DNA of 64,000 nt, from contig NZ_CP141212.1 of the NCBI RefSeq assembly GCF_035610345.1, forward strand, positions 1,121,976-1,185,975. Direction: 5' to 3'. The DNA comes from Sinorhizobium meliloti (lineage in GTDB: Bacteria; Pseudomonadota; Alphaproteobacteria; Rhizobiales; Rhizobiaceae). A program made the position numbers and the translations under genes. Each line of letters opens with the position of its first letter. Within the stretch, counting starts at the first letter, position 1. Below, one piece after another: positions 1 to 10,569 of the stretch. The notes beneath the pieces were generated by a model. That model ran no database searches, was not told the origin of the DNA, and was given only the letters and a program-made list of their open reading frames with translations.

Positions 1-309
1 GCGGCCGTTCAGGCGCTGCATGCATTGGCGCAAAAGGCTTCCGCCGATACGCGCCATCTCGGGGCCTTCGCCGCGAGCGCGGCGCTTCTCGGGGTGGTGC
101 CGAAGGAGGTCGAACTCGACGAGGCGGTCGTTCACGAGATCGATGGCCGTGTACGTGAGCGTCTGGAGCTTCTGAAGGCCAAGAACTACGCGCAGGCCGA
201 CGGCATCCGCGCCGATCTCCTGGCGAGAGGCATCCAGCTCAAGGACGGCAAGGATCCCGAGACCGGCGAAAGAGTGACCACCTGGGAGGTGAAGCGGTCT
301 CAGGTCTAG
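1..309 (+). CDS. cysS: Cysteinyl-tRNA synthetase, C-terminal end (5' cut by window)
   Basis: The reading frame is open from base 1 and stops with TAG at 307-309, so only about the last 102 residues are present. They match the helical C-terminal region of class I CysRS: an '[20 protein letters not shown]' segment followed by the family-typical ending [14 protein letters not shown]. The enzyme charges tRNA-Cys in the cytosol. The catalytic HIGH and KMSKS motifs lie upstream of the window and cannot be checked. A GFA-fold operon follows 49 bases downstream. Confidence 0.92.
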   Translation, partial: AAVQALHALAQKASADTRHLGAFAASAALLGVVPKEVELDEAVVHEIDGRVRERLELLKAKNYAQADGIRADLLARGIQLKDGKDPETGERVTTWEVKRSQV

Positions 310-358
310 TTTCAGGATGTTCGCGCTGCCGGCACGCCGGAGGAAAGAGGAGGGCGAG

Positions 359-841
359 ATGGCTGACGAGATCCATATGGGCGGATGCCAGTGTGGCGCC
401 GTCCGCTTCCGCGTCGAGGGAAAACTCGGCGATGCTTCCGTCTGCCATTGCCGCATGTGCCAGAAGGCGAGCGGCAATTTCTACCTGCCGCTCGTTTCCG
501 TACGCGGCGCGAAGCTCGTATGGACCCGCGGCGAGCGCAAGCGCTTCCGGTCTTCGAATGTGGTTTGGCGCGGCTTTTGCGGCGACTGCGGAACACCGCT
601 GACCTACGAGGCCCCGGACGGGATGGCGCTCGCGATCGCTGCATTCGACCGGCCGGAAGGCATCGTGCCGACCATCCAATGGGGCGTCGAAGGAAAACTG
701 CCCTATGTGGATCATGTATCCGAGCTGCCCGGCGAAGAGACCATGGCCGACGCCGAGGCTGTCTCCGTTCTTGCCGACCTCGTTTCCTATCAGCACCCCG
801 ACCACGACACCGAAACCTGGCCACCGGAGGAAAAAGGATGA
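359..841 (+). CDS. GFA / CENP-V fold zinc protein, paralogue 1
   Basis: A 160-residue protein of the glutathione-dependent formaldehyde-activating enzyme (GFA) fold. The start is set by a purine-rich AGAGGAGGG just upstream of ATG 359. All cysteines expected of the fold are present: C10 and C12 (GGCQCGAVRF), C29, C31 and C34 (CHCRMCQK), C74 and C77 (CGDCG). In the family these hold two zinc sites. Only a few members have been tested with S-hydroxymethylglutathione, so the substrate is unknown. The C-terminus ends in QHPDHDTETWPPE, shared by the next two genes. Its stop overlaps the next start (ATGA), implying translational coupling. Confidence 0.88.
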   Translation: MADEIHMGGCQCGAVRFRVEGKLGDASVCHCRMCQKASGNFYLPLVSVRGAKLVWTRGERKRFRSSNVVWRGFCGDCGTPLTYEAPDGMALAIAAFDRPEGIVPTIQWGVEGKLPYVDHVSELPGEETMADAEAVSVLADLVSYQHPDHDTETWPPEEKG

Positions 842-1313
842 GCAATACCGTCAGGACTGGAGGCTGCCAGTGCGGGGCCGTTCGCTTCCGCATCCACGGA
901 GAGCTCGGGCGTCCCTCGATCTGCCATTGCCGCATGTGCCAGAAACAGTTCGGCTCTTTCTTCTCCGCCTTGGTGACGGCGCCGAAGGACGGGGTCGAGT
1001 GGACCCGTGACGAGCCGAGCTATTTCCAGTCATCCGTCAATATCGATCGCGGCTTCTGCCCGAAATGCGGTACGCCGATGACCTATCGGCATCCCGGCGG
1101 CCTCGAAATCGCCATAGGCGCCTTCGACGACCGCTCCGATCTCGCGCCGAAAATTCAGGTCAATTACCGGTCCCGGCTTCCCTGGGTCGAATCGATCTTC
1201 GAGCAGCCGGTTCACGACGATGCCGACTATTATGGGCGGCAGGAGCAGATCATCTCGTTTCAGCATCCGGACCATGAGACGGAGCAGTGGCCTCCGGGCG
1301 GAGTCTGGGCACG

Positions 1314-1317
<4 letters not shown>
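838..1317 (+). CDS. GFA / CENP-V fold zinc protein, paralogue 2
   Basis: A 159-residue GFA-fold protein, second of three tandem paralogues. ATG 838 overlaps the preceding stop by four bases. Cysteines are at the same positions as in paralogue 1 (C10, C12, C29, C31, C34, C74, C77), and the C-terminal QHPDHETEQWPP signature recurs. The middle of the protein (residues about 37-70 and 95-140) has diverged strongly, while the metal-binding frame is unchanged. That pattern suggests retained fold chemistry with altered substrate or partner recognition. Substrate unknown. It overlaps the next gene by ATGA. Confidence 0.87.
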
Positions 1318-2773
<1,456 letters not shown>

Positions 2774-2774
2774 A

Positions 2775-2793
2775 GCGGGTGCGAAGAACCCGC
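2775..2793 (+). other. Short hairpin between pip and cimA
   Basis: GCGGGT and ACCCGC form a 6-bp stem with a 7-base loop directly after the pip stop codon. No T-run follows, so it is not a convincing intrinsic terminator. The sequence starting at the stop (TAGAGCGGG) resembles one edge of the family A intergenic repeat described elsewhere in the window, so it may be a decayed copy. Confidence 0.35.
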
Positions 2794-2827
2794 AATCGAT
2801 CAGTGATTTGTACGTTGGAACCGAGAC

Positions 2828-4444
2828 ATGACCAGGGAACGCATCTATCTCTTCGACACGACGCTTCGGGACGGGCAGCAGACGCCGGGCATCGACTTTT
2901 CCGTCGAGGATAAGATCGCGATTGCGACGCTGCTCGATCAATTCGGCATGGACTATGTCGAGGGCGGATATCCCGGCGCCAATCCCACGGACACGGAGTT
3001 CTTCAAGTGCCGGCGCACCGACAAGGCCTCCTTCGTGGCCTTCGGCATGACCAAGCGCGCCGGCGTCTCCGCTTCCAACGACCCGGGACTGAGCGCGCTG
3101 CTGAGCGCCAAGAGCAATGCGATCTGTCTTGTCGCCAAGAGCTGGGATTATCATGTCGAGGTGGCGCTCGGCTGCACGAACGAGGAAAATCTCGACAATA
3201 TCCGCGCATCCGTGAAGGCGGTCGTCGAGTCCGGGCGCGAGGCGATGGTCGATTGCGAGCATTTCTTCGACGGCTACAAGGCGAATCCCGCCTATGCGCT
3301 CGCCTGCACGAAAACGGCTTTCGAGGCGGGCGCGCGCTGGGTCGTCCTTTGCGACACCAATGGCGGCACGCAGCCGGGCGAGATCCGCGAGATCGTCTCG
3401 GCCGTGGTTGCGGCGGGTGTGCCCGGTGCAAATCTCGGCATCCATGCGCATAATGACACGGGGCAGGCGGTGGCCAACTCGCTGGCTGCGGTCGAAACCG
3501 GCGTTCGTCAGATCCAGGGCACGCTCAACGGCATCGGGGAACGCTGCGGCAACGCCAATCTCGTGACGCTGATTGCGACGCTTGCCCTGAAGGAAACCTA
3601 TTCGAACCGCTTCGAGACGGCAGTCGATGCCGAGAGGCTCCAGGAGCTGACCAAGCTCGCCCATGCCTTCGACGAATTGCTCAACCGCTCTCCCGATCCC
3701 CAGGCTCCCTATGTCGGCGCTTCGGCTTTTGCCACCAAGGCCGGCATTCACGCCTCCGCCTTGCTCAAGGACCCGAGGACCTACGAGCATGTCGCACCGG
3801 AAAGCGTCGGCAACCTGCGCAAGGTCATGGTCTCCGATCAGGGAGGCAAGGCCAATTTCATCAATGCCCTCAAGCGGCGCGGCATCACGGTCTCCAAGGA
3901 CGATCCGCGGCTCGACAAGCTGATCTCGATCGTCAAGGAACGCGAGGCGACGGGCTATGCCTATGAAGGTGCGGATGCGAGCTTCACGCTGCTCGCGAGC
4001 CGTATTCTCGGCACCGTGCCCGACTTCTTCCGGGTGGAGAGCTTCCGCGTGATGGTCGAGCGCCGCTTCGACGCGAACGGCAAGCTGAAGACGGTATCGG
4101 AGGCCGTGGTCAGGGTGATCGTCGACGGCGAAACGATGATGTCGGTCGCCGAAGGGCATGGCCCGGTCAACGCGCTCGACCTCGCGCTTCGCAAGGATCT
4201 CGGCAAGTACCAGTCCGAGATCGCCGATCTGGAACTTGCCGATTACAAGGTGCGCATCCTCAACGGCGGCACCGAGGCCGTCACCCGCGTTCTGATCGAA
4301 TCGACGGATCGCTCAGGGGCGCGCTGGTGGACGGTCGGCGTGTCCGACAACATCATCGACGCCTCATTTCAGGCATTGATGGACAGTATCGTCTACAAGC
4401 TGCTCAAAAACCGCGATCAGGTCGGATCGATCGCGGCCGAGTAG
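2828..4444 (+). CDS. cimA: (R)-citramalate synthase / isopropylmalate-synthase family
   Basis: A 538-residue acyltransferase of the DRE-TIM metallolyase superfamily. The N-terminal FDTTLRDGQQTPG, the GIHAHNDTG metal-binding motif and GTLNGIGERCGNANL are intact. They are followed by a C-terminal LeuA-type regulatory/dimerisation domain (about residues 380-530). The long form with 'DGQQTPGIDFSVEDKI' fits the citramalate synthase subfamily, which condenses pyruvate and acetyl-CoA towards 2-oxobutyrate for isoleucine. A 2-isopropylmalate or homocitrate role is less likely but cannot be excluded by eye. The 54-base gap to pip suggests its own promoter or read-through. Confidence 0.85.
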   Translation: MTRERIYLFDTTLRDGQQTPGIDFSVEDKIAIATLLDQFGMDYVEGGYPGANPTDTEFFKCRRTDKASFVAFGMTKRAGVSASNDPGLSALLSAKSNAICLVAKSWDYHVEVALGCTNEENLDNIRASVKAVVESGREAMVDCEHFFDGYKANPAYALACTKTAFEAGARWVVLCDTNGGTQPGEIREIVSAVVAAGVPGANLGIHAHNDTGQAVANSLAAVETGVRQIQGTLNGIGERCGNANLVTLIATLALKETYSNRFETAVDAERLQELTKLAHAFDELLNRSPDPQAPYVGASAFATKAGIHASALLKDPRTYEHVAPESVGNLRKVMVSDQGGKANFINALKRRGITVSKDDPRLDKLISIVKEREATGYAYEGADASFTLLASRILGTVPDFFRVESFRVMVERRFDANGKLKTVSEAVVRVIVDGETMMSVAEGHGPVNALDLALRKDLGKYQSEIADLELADYKVRILNGGTEAVTRVLIESTDRSGARWWTVGVSDNIIDASFQALMDSIVYKLLKNRDQVGSIAAE

Positions 4445-4656
4445 TTTGGATCACGATGAATTCGGGTTGCGCGGGATGTCCGGTTCCGTCGTATCAACGC
4501 CGTTCATCCATCGGTTCACGGAAATGAATTGGTGCATCACCGTCCGTTGGAGTAGGACGCAGGAGGACTGACGGCAATTGCTCCCGAGAGGGTTGGCCGT
4601 CGATTGCGACCGGAGCACTTCCCGCTCGGCTCCGGTGGAATTTCAGGATCAAAATC

Positions 4657-5598
4657 ATGGCCGAGCCGAACGCGAATTTGCCCGCAGAGAATGTCGATTC
4701 CCCGAAGGGTTTCGCCTTCGCGCTGGCAGCCTACCTGTTGTGGGGTTTCCTGCCTTTTTTCATGAAGGCGGTGTCGCATATCCCTGCGGCGGAAGTGGTG
4801 GCGCATCGTATCGTCTGGTCGGTACCGCTCGCAGGCCTCGTGCTCGTGTGGCTCGGCCGCACGCAGGACGTGAAGGTAGCGCTGCGCTCTCCACGCGTGC
4901 TGATGATGGCCACGATCACGGCGGCTCTCATCACGGTCAACTGGGGCATCTATGTCTGGGCGATCGGGGCGGGTCGGGCCATCGAGACCGCGCTCGGCTA
5001 CTATATCAACCCTCTGTTCTCCATCTTCCTCGGTGCGCTGCTGCTGAAGGAAAGGCCAAATCCGGCGCAGATGGTGGCGATCGGCCTCGCCGCGCTCGCC
5101 GTGGGCGTGCTTGCCTTCGACGCGGGCGGTCTTCCCTGGGTTTCGATCGGGCTGTGCTTTTCCTGGGGTTTCTATGCGTTCTTCCGGAAGACGCTGCCGG
5201 TCGGGCCGAACCAGGGCTTCTTCCTCGAAGTCTTGCTGCTCAGCATCCCGGCTGCAGGCTACGTCATCTGGCTCGAGGCGACGGGGCAGGGCCACTTCCT
5301 CGGCGACGCCAACATGACGGATGTCCTGCTGCTCCTCGCCTGCGGGATCGTCACCGCCGTGCCGCTGATGATCTATGCCAATGGCGCGAAGCTGCTCCGG
5401 CTTTCGACGATCGGGATCATGCAATACATCGCTCCGACGATGATCTTCCTGATCGCGGTCTTCGTTTTCCACGAACCCTTTGGAACGGCAAAACTCGTCG
5501 CCTTCGCCCTGATCTGGGCCGCGCTCTTCATCTATTCGGGAGCGATGCTTGCGGAGAGCAGGGCGCGGCGCGCGGCTCAACCGACGCCGGCCGAATAA
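4657..5598 (+). CDS. rarD: RarD-type EamA permease (drug/metabolite transporter superfamily)
   Basis: A 313-residue inner-membrane protein with about ten hydrophobic helices arranged as two EamA repeats. The N-terminal motif GFAFALAAYLLWGFLPFF and the segment ALGYYINPLFSIFLGALLL are typical of RarD (chloramphenicol-sensitivity protein homologues). The substrate is unknown; family members export small metabolites. ATG 4657 was chosen because the first helix starts about 16 residues later. The 212-base upstream gap contains a short piece resembling the family A repeat (near 4452) and no recognised riboswitch. Confidence 0.85.
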   Translation: MAEPNANLPAENVDSPKGFAFALAAYLLWGFLPFFMKAVSHIPAAEVVAHRIVWSVPLAGLVLVWLGRTQDVKVALRSPRVLMMATITAALITVNWGIYVWAIGAGRAIETALGYYINPLFSIFLGALLLKERPNPAQMVAIGLAALAVGVLAFDAGGLPWVSIGLCFSWGFYAFFRKTLPVGPNQGFFLEVLLLSIPAAGYVIWLEATGQGHFLGDANMTDVLLLLACGIVTAVPLMIYANGAKLLRLSTIGIMQYIAPTMIFLIAVFVFHEPFGTAKLVAFALIWAALFIYSGAMLAESRARRAAQPTPAE

Positions 5599-5610
5599 TC
5601 GGCAGAGTCA

Positions 5611-5722
5611 GATCACGATGACTTCAGGTCGGATCGACCTAAAGCCATGAACGTGATCGATTCTAAGAACTTAGAGCGGGGATGCGGGCGGAAACCCGCC
5701 CACACTTTTCCTCGTCCCGATC
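5611..5722. repeat. Intergenic palindromic mosaic element, family A (copy 1, RIME-like)
   Basis: This is a two-part palindromic element. Module 1 begins GATCACGATG, contains the inverted pair AGGTCGGATCGACCT and ends ACGTGATC. Module 2 runs from AGAGCGGGGATGCGGGCGG to CCTCGTCCCGATCT and folds on itself. The same parts recur at 8296-8402, 49263-49339 and 60018-60079. It lies between convergent rarD and the LOG-family gene and could act as a terminator for both. Confidence 0.8.
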
Positions 5723-5726
5723 TGGA

Positions 5727-6344
5727 TCAGAGCCTGGCGATGATCTCGGCTTCGCCTTCGCGCCCGTTGGCGCGGACCGAGGCAAGGATGCCGGGGATGA
5801 TGTCTTCCGCACGGTCGATCACCAGCGGCTGCACGAGATGCGCGGTGTGAACGAATCCCTGGCCGCGCATGTGGTCGATCAGCTGCAGCATCGGATCCCA
5901 GAAGCCGTTGACATTGCCGAAGACCATCGGCTTCCTGTGGCGGCCGAGCTGCGCCCAGGTCATGATTTCGACGATCTCCTCGAGCGTGCCGATCCCGCCC
6001 GGAAGGGCGACGAAGGCGTCGGCGCGCTCGAACATCTTGTGCTTGCGCTCATGCATGTCGGCGGTAACGATCAATTCGTTCAGCTGGCCTAGCGAGTGAC
6101 GCGTCGCTTCCTTGTCCATCAGGAATTCGGGAATGATGCCGGTCACGTGTCCGCCGGACGAAAGCACGCCGCTCGCCACGGCGCCCATGATCCCGCGCGT
6201 GCCGCCGCCATAGACGAGGCGCAGGCCATGATCGGCGATCGATTTGCCGAGGGTGCGGCCGGCCTGCATGTGGGCTTCGTCACGCCCGGGCTGAGAACCG
6301 CAATAAACGCAAACGGATAGAATCGGCGTGGTTTCCTCGTTCAT
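5727..6344 (-). CDS. LOG family protein (TIGR00730, Rossmann fold)
   Basis: A 205-residue cytosolic protein. It carries the LOG-family signatures GGGTRGIMGAVA (nucleotide-binding loop) and PGGIGTLEEIVEIMTWAQLG (PGGxGTxxE motif). Characterised relatives release free cytokinin base from nucleoside 5'-monophosphate; many bacterial members are annotated only by fold. In a plant-associated bacterium cytokinin activation is plausible, but the sequence only shows the fold and the catalytic motif. It is divergent from the LysM gene, with 242 bases between the two starts. Confidence 0.88.
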   Translation of the reverse strand: MNEETTPILSVCVYCGSQPGRDEAHMQAGRTLGKSIADHGLRLVYGGGTRGIMGAVASGVLSSGGHVTGIIPEFLMDKEATRHSLGQLNELIVTADMHERKHKMFERADAFVALPGGIGTLEEIVEIMTWAQLGRHRKPMVFGNVNGFWDPMLQLIDHMRGQGFVHTAHLVQPLVIDRAEDIIPGILASVRANGREGEAEIIARL

Positions 6345-6484
6345 GGTCCCACCAGAGATTGCAGTGCAGCACGGGTCAAGGAAAATGGACGAAAAATCTC
6401 CGGCTGTCGAGCGCCGGAATCATAGTGAGCGCTTGTATAGAACTATAAGAAACGTTAGCAATTTCAGTAATACATTGAAGAATT

Positions 6485-6513
6485 CGGACAGTGTGCTGCG
6501 GTTGCGCTATAAT
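6485..6513 (+). promoter_or_regulatory. Predicted sigma-70-type promoter for the LysM gene
   Basis: A perfect TATAAT lies at 6508-6513. CGGACA at 6485-6490, 17 bases upstream, shares GACA with the TTGACA consensus. The start codon is 73 bases downstream of the -10. Such a clean -10 is unusual for this GC-rich genome. The opposite-strand promoter of the LOG gene should also lie in this gap, but I cannot place it. Confidence 0.5.
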
Positions 6514-6586
6514 GCACCTGGCGTCGCAGCGCCGGCCGATGGGGCATGCGGGGAGCATCAAGGCGCTCCGCCCTGTGGAGAGTGGC

Positions 6587-8296
6587 ATGATTAAGAATAA
6601 GGCCAGCTGGGTGGCGCTTGGCGTCCTGGCAATCGCGACCGCATTGATGATCTTTGTGGTTCAGCCGAATCTGCGTGACAGCGACAAGGGGGCGGTGGCC
6701 CAATCGGGCGCAGGCGAGCAGCCCGGCCAAACGGCGGCGGCGACGAAGACCGATCCGTCCGCCCCGCAAGGCAACGCAGCACAACGAGCGACAGCGGCCT
6801 CCGGCAGCAATGCGGCCGCCTCCGACCCGGTGGCGAACTGGACGGTTCCGGGGTTTGACGTCCTGCGCGTCGAACCGGACGGCTCGACGGTCGTCGCGGG
6901 CAGAGCCCAGCCCGGCACGAAGCTCGAGATCCTGAGCGGCGACACGGTCGTCGGTACCGCCAATGTCGGCGCGGGCGGCGATTTTGCCGCCGTCTTCGAC
7001 AAGCCGCTCTCGGCAGGCGACCACCAGCTGACGCTCAGAAGCGTCGGCTCAGGCGGACACAGCAAGACGTCGGAGGAGGTTGCGACTGTTTCGGTACCGA
7101 AGGATTCGAGCGGGCAGCTGCTGGCGATGGTATCCAAGGCGGGCAAGGCGAGCCGGCTGATCACGACGCCGGAAGCCGAGCCGAAGCCGATGCAGGCAGC
7201 CGCCGATCCGGGCACGGTACCGGCTGGCGAGCCCGGCGGCGCTTCCGCTTCTCCCGCCGCACCGGCAACCATTCCCGGGCTGCAGGTGACTGCGGTCGAG
7301 ATCGAAGGCGGCATGATGTATGTCGCAGGCAACGCCAAGCCCGGTGCCCTTGTCCGCATTTACGCGGACGACGAGCTGCTGGGTGAGGTGAAAGCCGATG
7401 ACAAGGGACATTTCGTCGTCGACGGTTCGATCGAGCTCTCGGTCGGCAGCCATATCATCCGCGCCGATATGATGAACGAAGATGCGAGCAAGGTGGCGAT
7501 GCGCGCCTCCGTTCCCTTCGACAGGCCGGCGGGCGCGCAGGTTGCCGCCATCGCCGGTTCGACGCTTGCAGCACCCACGACGGGTCTCGACCGTTTGAAG
7601 GCGGAAGCGGGCAAGGCGCTTACCCTTTTGAAAGCGCTTTTTGCCGACGGGAAGCAGCCCTCCGTGGAGCAGCTCGCCGCAGCCCGCTCGGCAACCGAAT
7701 TCGCCCTCCAGTCGCTGGCCGAATTCAAGCCGGCCGACGGCTCCGATGCCGATCTGGCGGCAGCCGCCGCTGAAGCGTCCAAGGCGGCGACAACGGCGCT
7801 GGACGCGCTCAAGGCTGCGCCGCAGGACCCGTCAAGCGTCGCAGCGGCGGTGGAGAAGGTCGATGGCGCTCTTGGGAACGCATTGACGCGCCAGAATGTC
7901 GGCACCTCGGTGGCATCCGCCGAACCCTTGGCGGTGCAGGCGAGCGATGCCTCGAAGCAGCCGGAGCCTTCGGCAGCGGGCGAGACAAATGCAACCGTGA
8001 TCGAACAGGCGGCGGCGCCGGCTTCGGATGCGGCGAAGGAACAGCCGGCCACCATCGAGCAGGCACCTCTCAAGGAAAGCAAGACGTCGGTGATTATCCG
8101 CCGCGGCGATACGCTGTGGCAGATCTCGCGCCGCGTCTACGGTGCCGGTCTGCGCTACACCACCATCTATCTCGCCAACCGCGAACAGATCGAAAATCCG
8201 GATCTGATCCGACCGGGCCAGGTTTTCGGGGTTCCGGACGAGATGCTGTCGGAGGAAGAATCGCGGGAAATCCACCGCAAGCATATGCGACACTAG
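6587..8296 (+). CDS. Membrane-anchored LysM protein with two Ig-like repeats
   Basis: A 569-residue protein. Residues about 5-26 form one membrane anchor or uncleaved signal. An Ala/Pro/Gly-rich linker follows, then two similar beta-rich repeats: one near 83-155 (VPGFDVLRVEPDGSTVVAGRA) and one near 225-300 (IPGLQVTAVEIEGGMMYVAGNA). Both carry the pattern PGxxVxIxxxDxxxGxxxxxxxGxF. A long Ala-rich low-complexity region leads to a C-terminal LysM domain (RRGDTLWQISRRVYG to NPDLIRPGQVFGVPDE). It should bind peptidoglycan in the periplasm; no catalytic domain is visible. ATG 6587 fits the anchor. The TAG stop forms the first bases of a family A repeat. Confidence 0.85.
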   Translation: MIKNKASWVALGVLAIATALMIFVVQPNLRDSDKGAVAQSGAGEQPGQTAAATKTDPSAPQGNAAQRATAASGSNAAASDPVANWTVPGFDVLRVEPDGSTVVAGRAQPGTKLEILSGDTVVGTANVGAGGDFAAVFDKPLSAGDHQLTLRSVGSGGHSKTSEEVATVSVPKDSSGQLLAMVSKAGKASRLITTPEAEPKPMQAAADPGTVPAGEPGGASASPAAPATIPGLQVTAVEIEGGMMYVAGNAKPGALVRIYADDELLGEVKADDKGHFVVDGSIELSVGSHIIRADMMNEDASKVAMRASVPFDRPAGAQVAAIAGSTLAAPTTGLDRLKAEAGKALTLLKALFADGKQPSVEQLAAARSATEFALQSLAEFKPADGSDADLAAAAAEASKAATTALDALKAAPQDPSSVAAAVEKVDGALGNALTRQNVGTSVASAEPLAVQASDASKQPEPSAAGETNATVIEQAAAPASDAAKEQPATIEQAPLKESKTSVIIRRGDTLWQISRRVYGAGLRYTTIYLANREQIENPDLIRPGQVFGVPDEMLSEEESREIHRKHMRH

Positions 8297-8402
8297 ATCA
8301 CGATGCTTTTGAGGTCGGTTCGACGTCAAAGCATTGACGTGATCGCTCCCAAGGGCGGGATGCGGGCGGAAATCCGCACATAGTTTTCCTCATCCCGCTC
8401 TA
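8296..8402. repeat. Intergenic palindromic mosaic element, family A (copy 2, RIME-like)
   Basis: It starts with ATCACGATG directly after the LysM stop (sharing its TAG), includes GAGGTCGGTTCGACGTC and ACGTGATCGC, then module 2 from GGCGGGATGCGGGCGGAAAT to TTTTCCTCATCCCGCTC. The order and orientation match copy 1 at 5611-5722. Confidence 0.8.
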
Positions 8403-8461
8403 AGTTTGTCTTTTGCCGGCACTTCCATTGCGTTGGCGGGGAGGTGGACCTATCTGTCAGG

Positions 8462-8494
8462 AAAAGCGGCGTCCTCCAAAAAGGCGCCGCTTTT
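8462..8494 (+). terminator. Intrinsic terminator after the LysM gene
   Basis: AAAAGCGGCG (8462-8471) pairs with CGCCGCTTTT (8485-8494) across a 13-base loop, giving a GC-rich stem with the T-run as its 3' side. It lies 165 bases after the LysM stop and 87 bases before the next gene. Confidence 0.75.
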
Positions 8495-8580
8495 CATTGA
8501 AGCTGGTGCGGGATGAAGGCGCGCGACGTAGCGGTTCGCCCGCATGTCTTCGTCAATCAAATCATGAAGCGGACTGAGAC

Positions 8581-10464
8581 GTGCCCCAGAAGAAGACGGT
8601 TTCCGCCGACAGCGCCAATCCCATCGAAACCATAGCGAATCTGTGGCCATACATGTGGCCGGCGGACCGGATCGATCTGAAGCTGAGGGTCGTCTGGGCG
8701 ACGGTGATCCTGGTGATCGCCAAGATGGTGCTCATCCTCGTCCCCTATTTCTTCAAATGGGCGACCGATGCGCTCAACAACAAGCCCGACGCGCTCGGTT
8801 TCCTGCCGCAGTTCCTGACCGGCGCCGTCATGCTGGTACTCGCCTATAATCTCGCGCGTTTGCTGCAGGCGGGCCTGAACCAGTTGCGCGACGCGCTTTT
8901 CGCCAGTGTCGGCCAGCATGCCGTCAGGCAGCTTGCCTACAAGACCTTCGTTCACATGCACCAGCTCTCGCTGCGCTTCCATCTCGAGCGGCGCACGGGC
9001 GGGCTTTCGCGCATCATCGAACGCGGCACCAAGGGCATCGAGACGATCGTCCGCTTCACGATCCTCAACAGCGTACCGACACTCATCGAGTTCCTGCTGA
9101 CGGCGGTGATCTTCTGGTGGGGCTACGGCTTCACCTATCTCCTGGTGACCGCTGTCACGGTATGGCTCTACATCTGGTTCACGGTGCGTGCGAGCGACTG
9201 GCGCATCGCCATTCGACGCTCGATGAACGACAGCGACACCGATGCGAACACCAAGGCGATCGATTCGCTCCTGAATTTCGAGACCGTGAAATATTTCGGC
9301 AACGAGGAGATGGAGGCGAAGCGGTTCGACAAGTCTATGGAGCGTTACGAGCGGGCCGCGACGCAGGTCTGGACGTCGCTCGGCTGGCTGAACTTCGGCC
9401 AGGCGCTGATTTTCGGTGCCGGCACGGCGGTGATGATGACGATATCGGCGCTCGCCGTACAGCGCGGCGAACAGACCATCGGCGACTTCGTCTTCATCAA
9501 CGCGATGCTGATCCAGCTCGCGATCCCGCTGAACTTCATCGGTTTCGTCTATCGCGAAATCCGCCAGGGCCTGACCGATATCGAGCACATGTTCGATCTG
9601 CTCGACGTTCGGGCGGAGGTCGTCGACCGGCCGAACGCGAAGGAGCTCGAGATCGATAGAGGCGCAATCGCCTTCAGGAACGTCCAATTCGCCTATGATC
9701 CGGCACGGCCGATCCTGAAAGGGATCAGCTTCGATGTGCCCGCCGGAAAGACGGTCGCAGTCGTCGGCCCCTCAGGAGCCGGCAAGTCGACATTGTCGCG
9801 GCTGCTCTACCGCTTTTACGATGTCCAGGAAGGCTCGATCACCATCGACGGTCAGGACGTGCGTGACGTCACCCAGAAGAGCCTGCGCTCCGTGATCGGA
9901 ATGGTGCCGCAGGACACTGTGCTTTTCAACGATACGATCGCCTACAATATTCGTTACGGCCGGGTGACGGCGAGCGATGCTGAGGTCGAGGCAGCCGCCG
10001 AGGCGGCGCAGATCGCCGATTTCATCCGCGACCTGCCGGAAGGCTTCCGCGCCATGGTGGGCGAGCGCGGCCTGAAGCTTTCGGGCGGCGAGAAGCAGCG
10101 CGTCGCGATTGCGCGAACCATCCTGAAGGCGCCGCCGATTCTGATCCTCGACGAAGCGACTTCGGCTCTGGACACGAAGACGGAACAGGAAATCCAGGCT
10201 GCGCTCGATATCGTGTCGCGCAATCGCACCACGCTCGTCATCGCCCATCGCCTGTCGACGGTCATCAACGCCGACGAGATCATCGTCCTGAAGGACGGCG
10301 TCATTGCCGAACGTGGCACCCATGGCGAACTGATCGACCGCGGCGGTCTTTATGCTTCCATGTGGAGCCGCCAGCGCGAGGCAACGCAGGCCGAAGAACA
10401 GTTGAAACGCGTGCGTGAGAGCGACGATCTCGGCATCGTCGACCGGGGAATGCCGGCGCTCTGA
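8581..10464 (+). CDS. Atm1/ABCB7-type ABC exporter (fused permease-ATPase)
   Basis: A 627-residue half-transporter. An N-terminal membrane domain of six helices (about residues 30-330) is followed by an ATPase with Walker [10 protein letters not shown] (~396-404), signature LSGGEKQRVAIART (~500), Walker B ILILDEATSALD (~520) and H-loop IAHRLST (~553). The permease resembles the mitochondrial/alphaproteobacterial Atm1 group (segment ALNFETVKYFGNE-like), which exports glutathione-linked or heavy-metal conjugates; the exact substrate is inferred. The start is GTG 8581. The gene precedes psd by 105 bases. Confidence 0.88.
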   Translation: MPQKKTVSADSANPIETIANLWPYMWPADRIDLKLRVVWATVILVIAKMVLILVPYFFKWATDALNNKPDALGFLPQFLTGAVMLVLAYNLARLLQAGLNQLRDALFASVGQHAVRQLAYKTFVHMHQLSLRFHLERRTGGLSRIIERGTKGIETIVRFTILNSVPTLIEFLLTAVIFWWGYGFTYLLVTAVTVWLYIWFTVRASDWRIAIRRSMNDSDTDANTKAIDSLLNFETVKYFGNEEMEAKRFDKSMERYERAATQVWTSLGWLNFGQALIFGAGTAVMMTISALAVQRGEQTIGDFVFINAMLIQLAIPLNFIGFVYREIRQGLTDIEHMFDLLDVRAEVVDRPNAKELEIDRGAIAFRNVQFAYDPARPILKGISFDVPAGKTVAVVGPSGAGKSTLSRLLYRFYDVQEGSITIDGQDVRDVTQKSLRSVIGMVPQDTVLFNDTIAYNIRYGRVTASDAEVEAAAEAAQIADFIRDLPEGFRAMVGERGLKLSGGEKQRVAIARTILKAPPILILDEATSALDTKTEQEIQAALDIVSRNRTTLVIAHRLSTVINADEIIVLKDGVIAERGTHGELIDRGGLYASMWSRQREATQAEEQLKRVRESDDLGIVDRGMPAL

Positions 10465-10569
10465 CCGCAATGAGGTTACCGCGAGTCCTCTATCTCCCGG
10501 CCACGACATTGCCGGGCTGTCCGATTCGCGCTAGTTCACGTCGCAAAGCAAATATGGAGAGTAGAGTTC

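Noticed and set aside
4445..4656. Possible riboswitch upstream of rarD
   Set aside because: GC-rich short stems only; no match to a riboswitch consensus I know.
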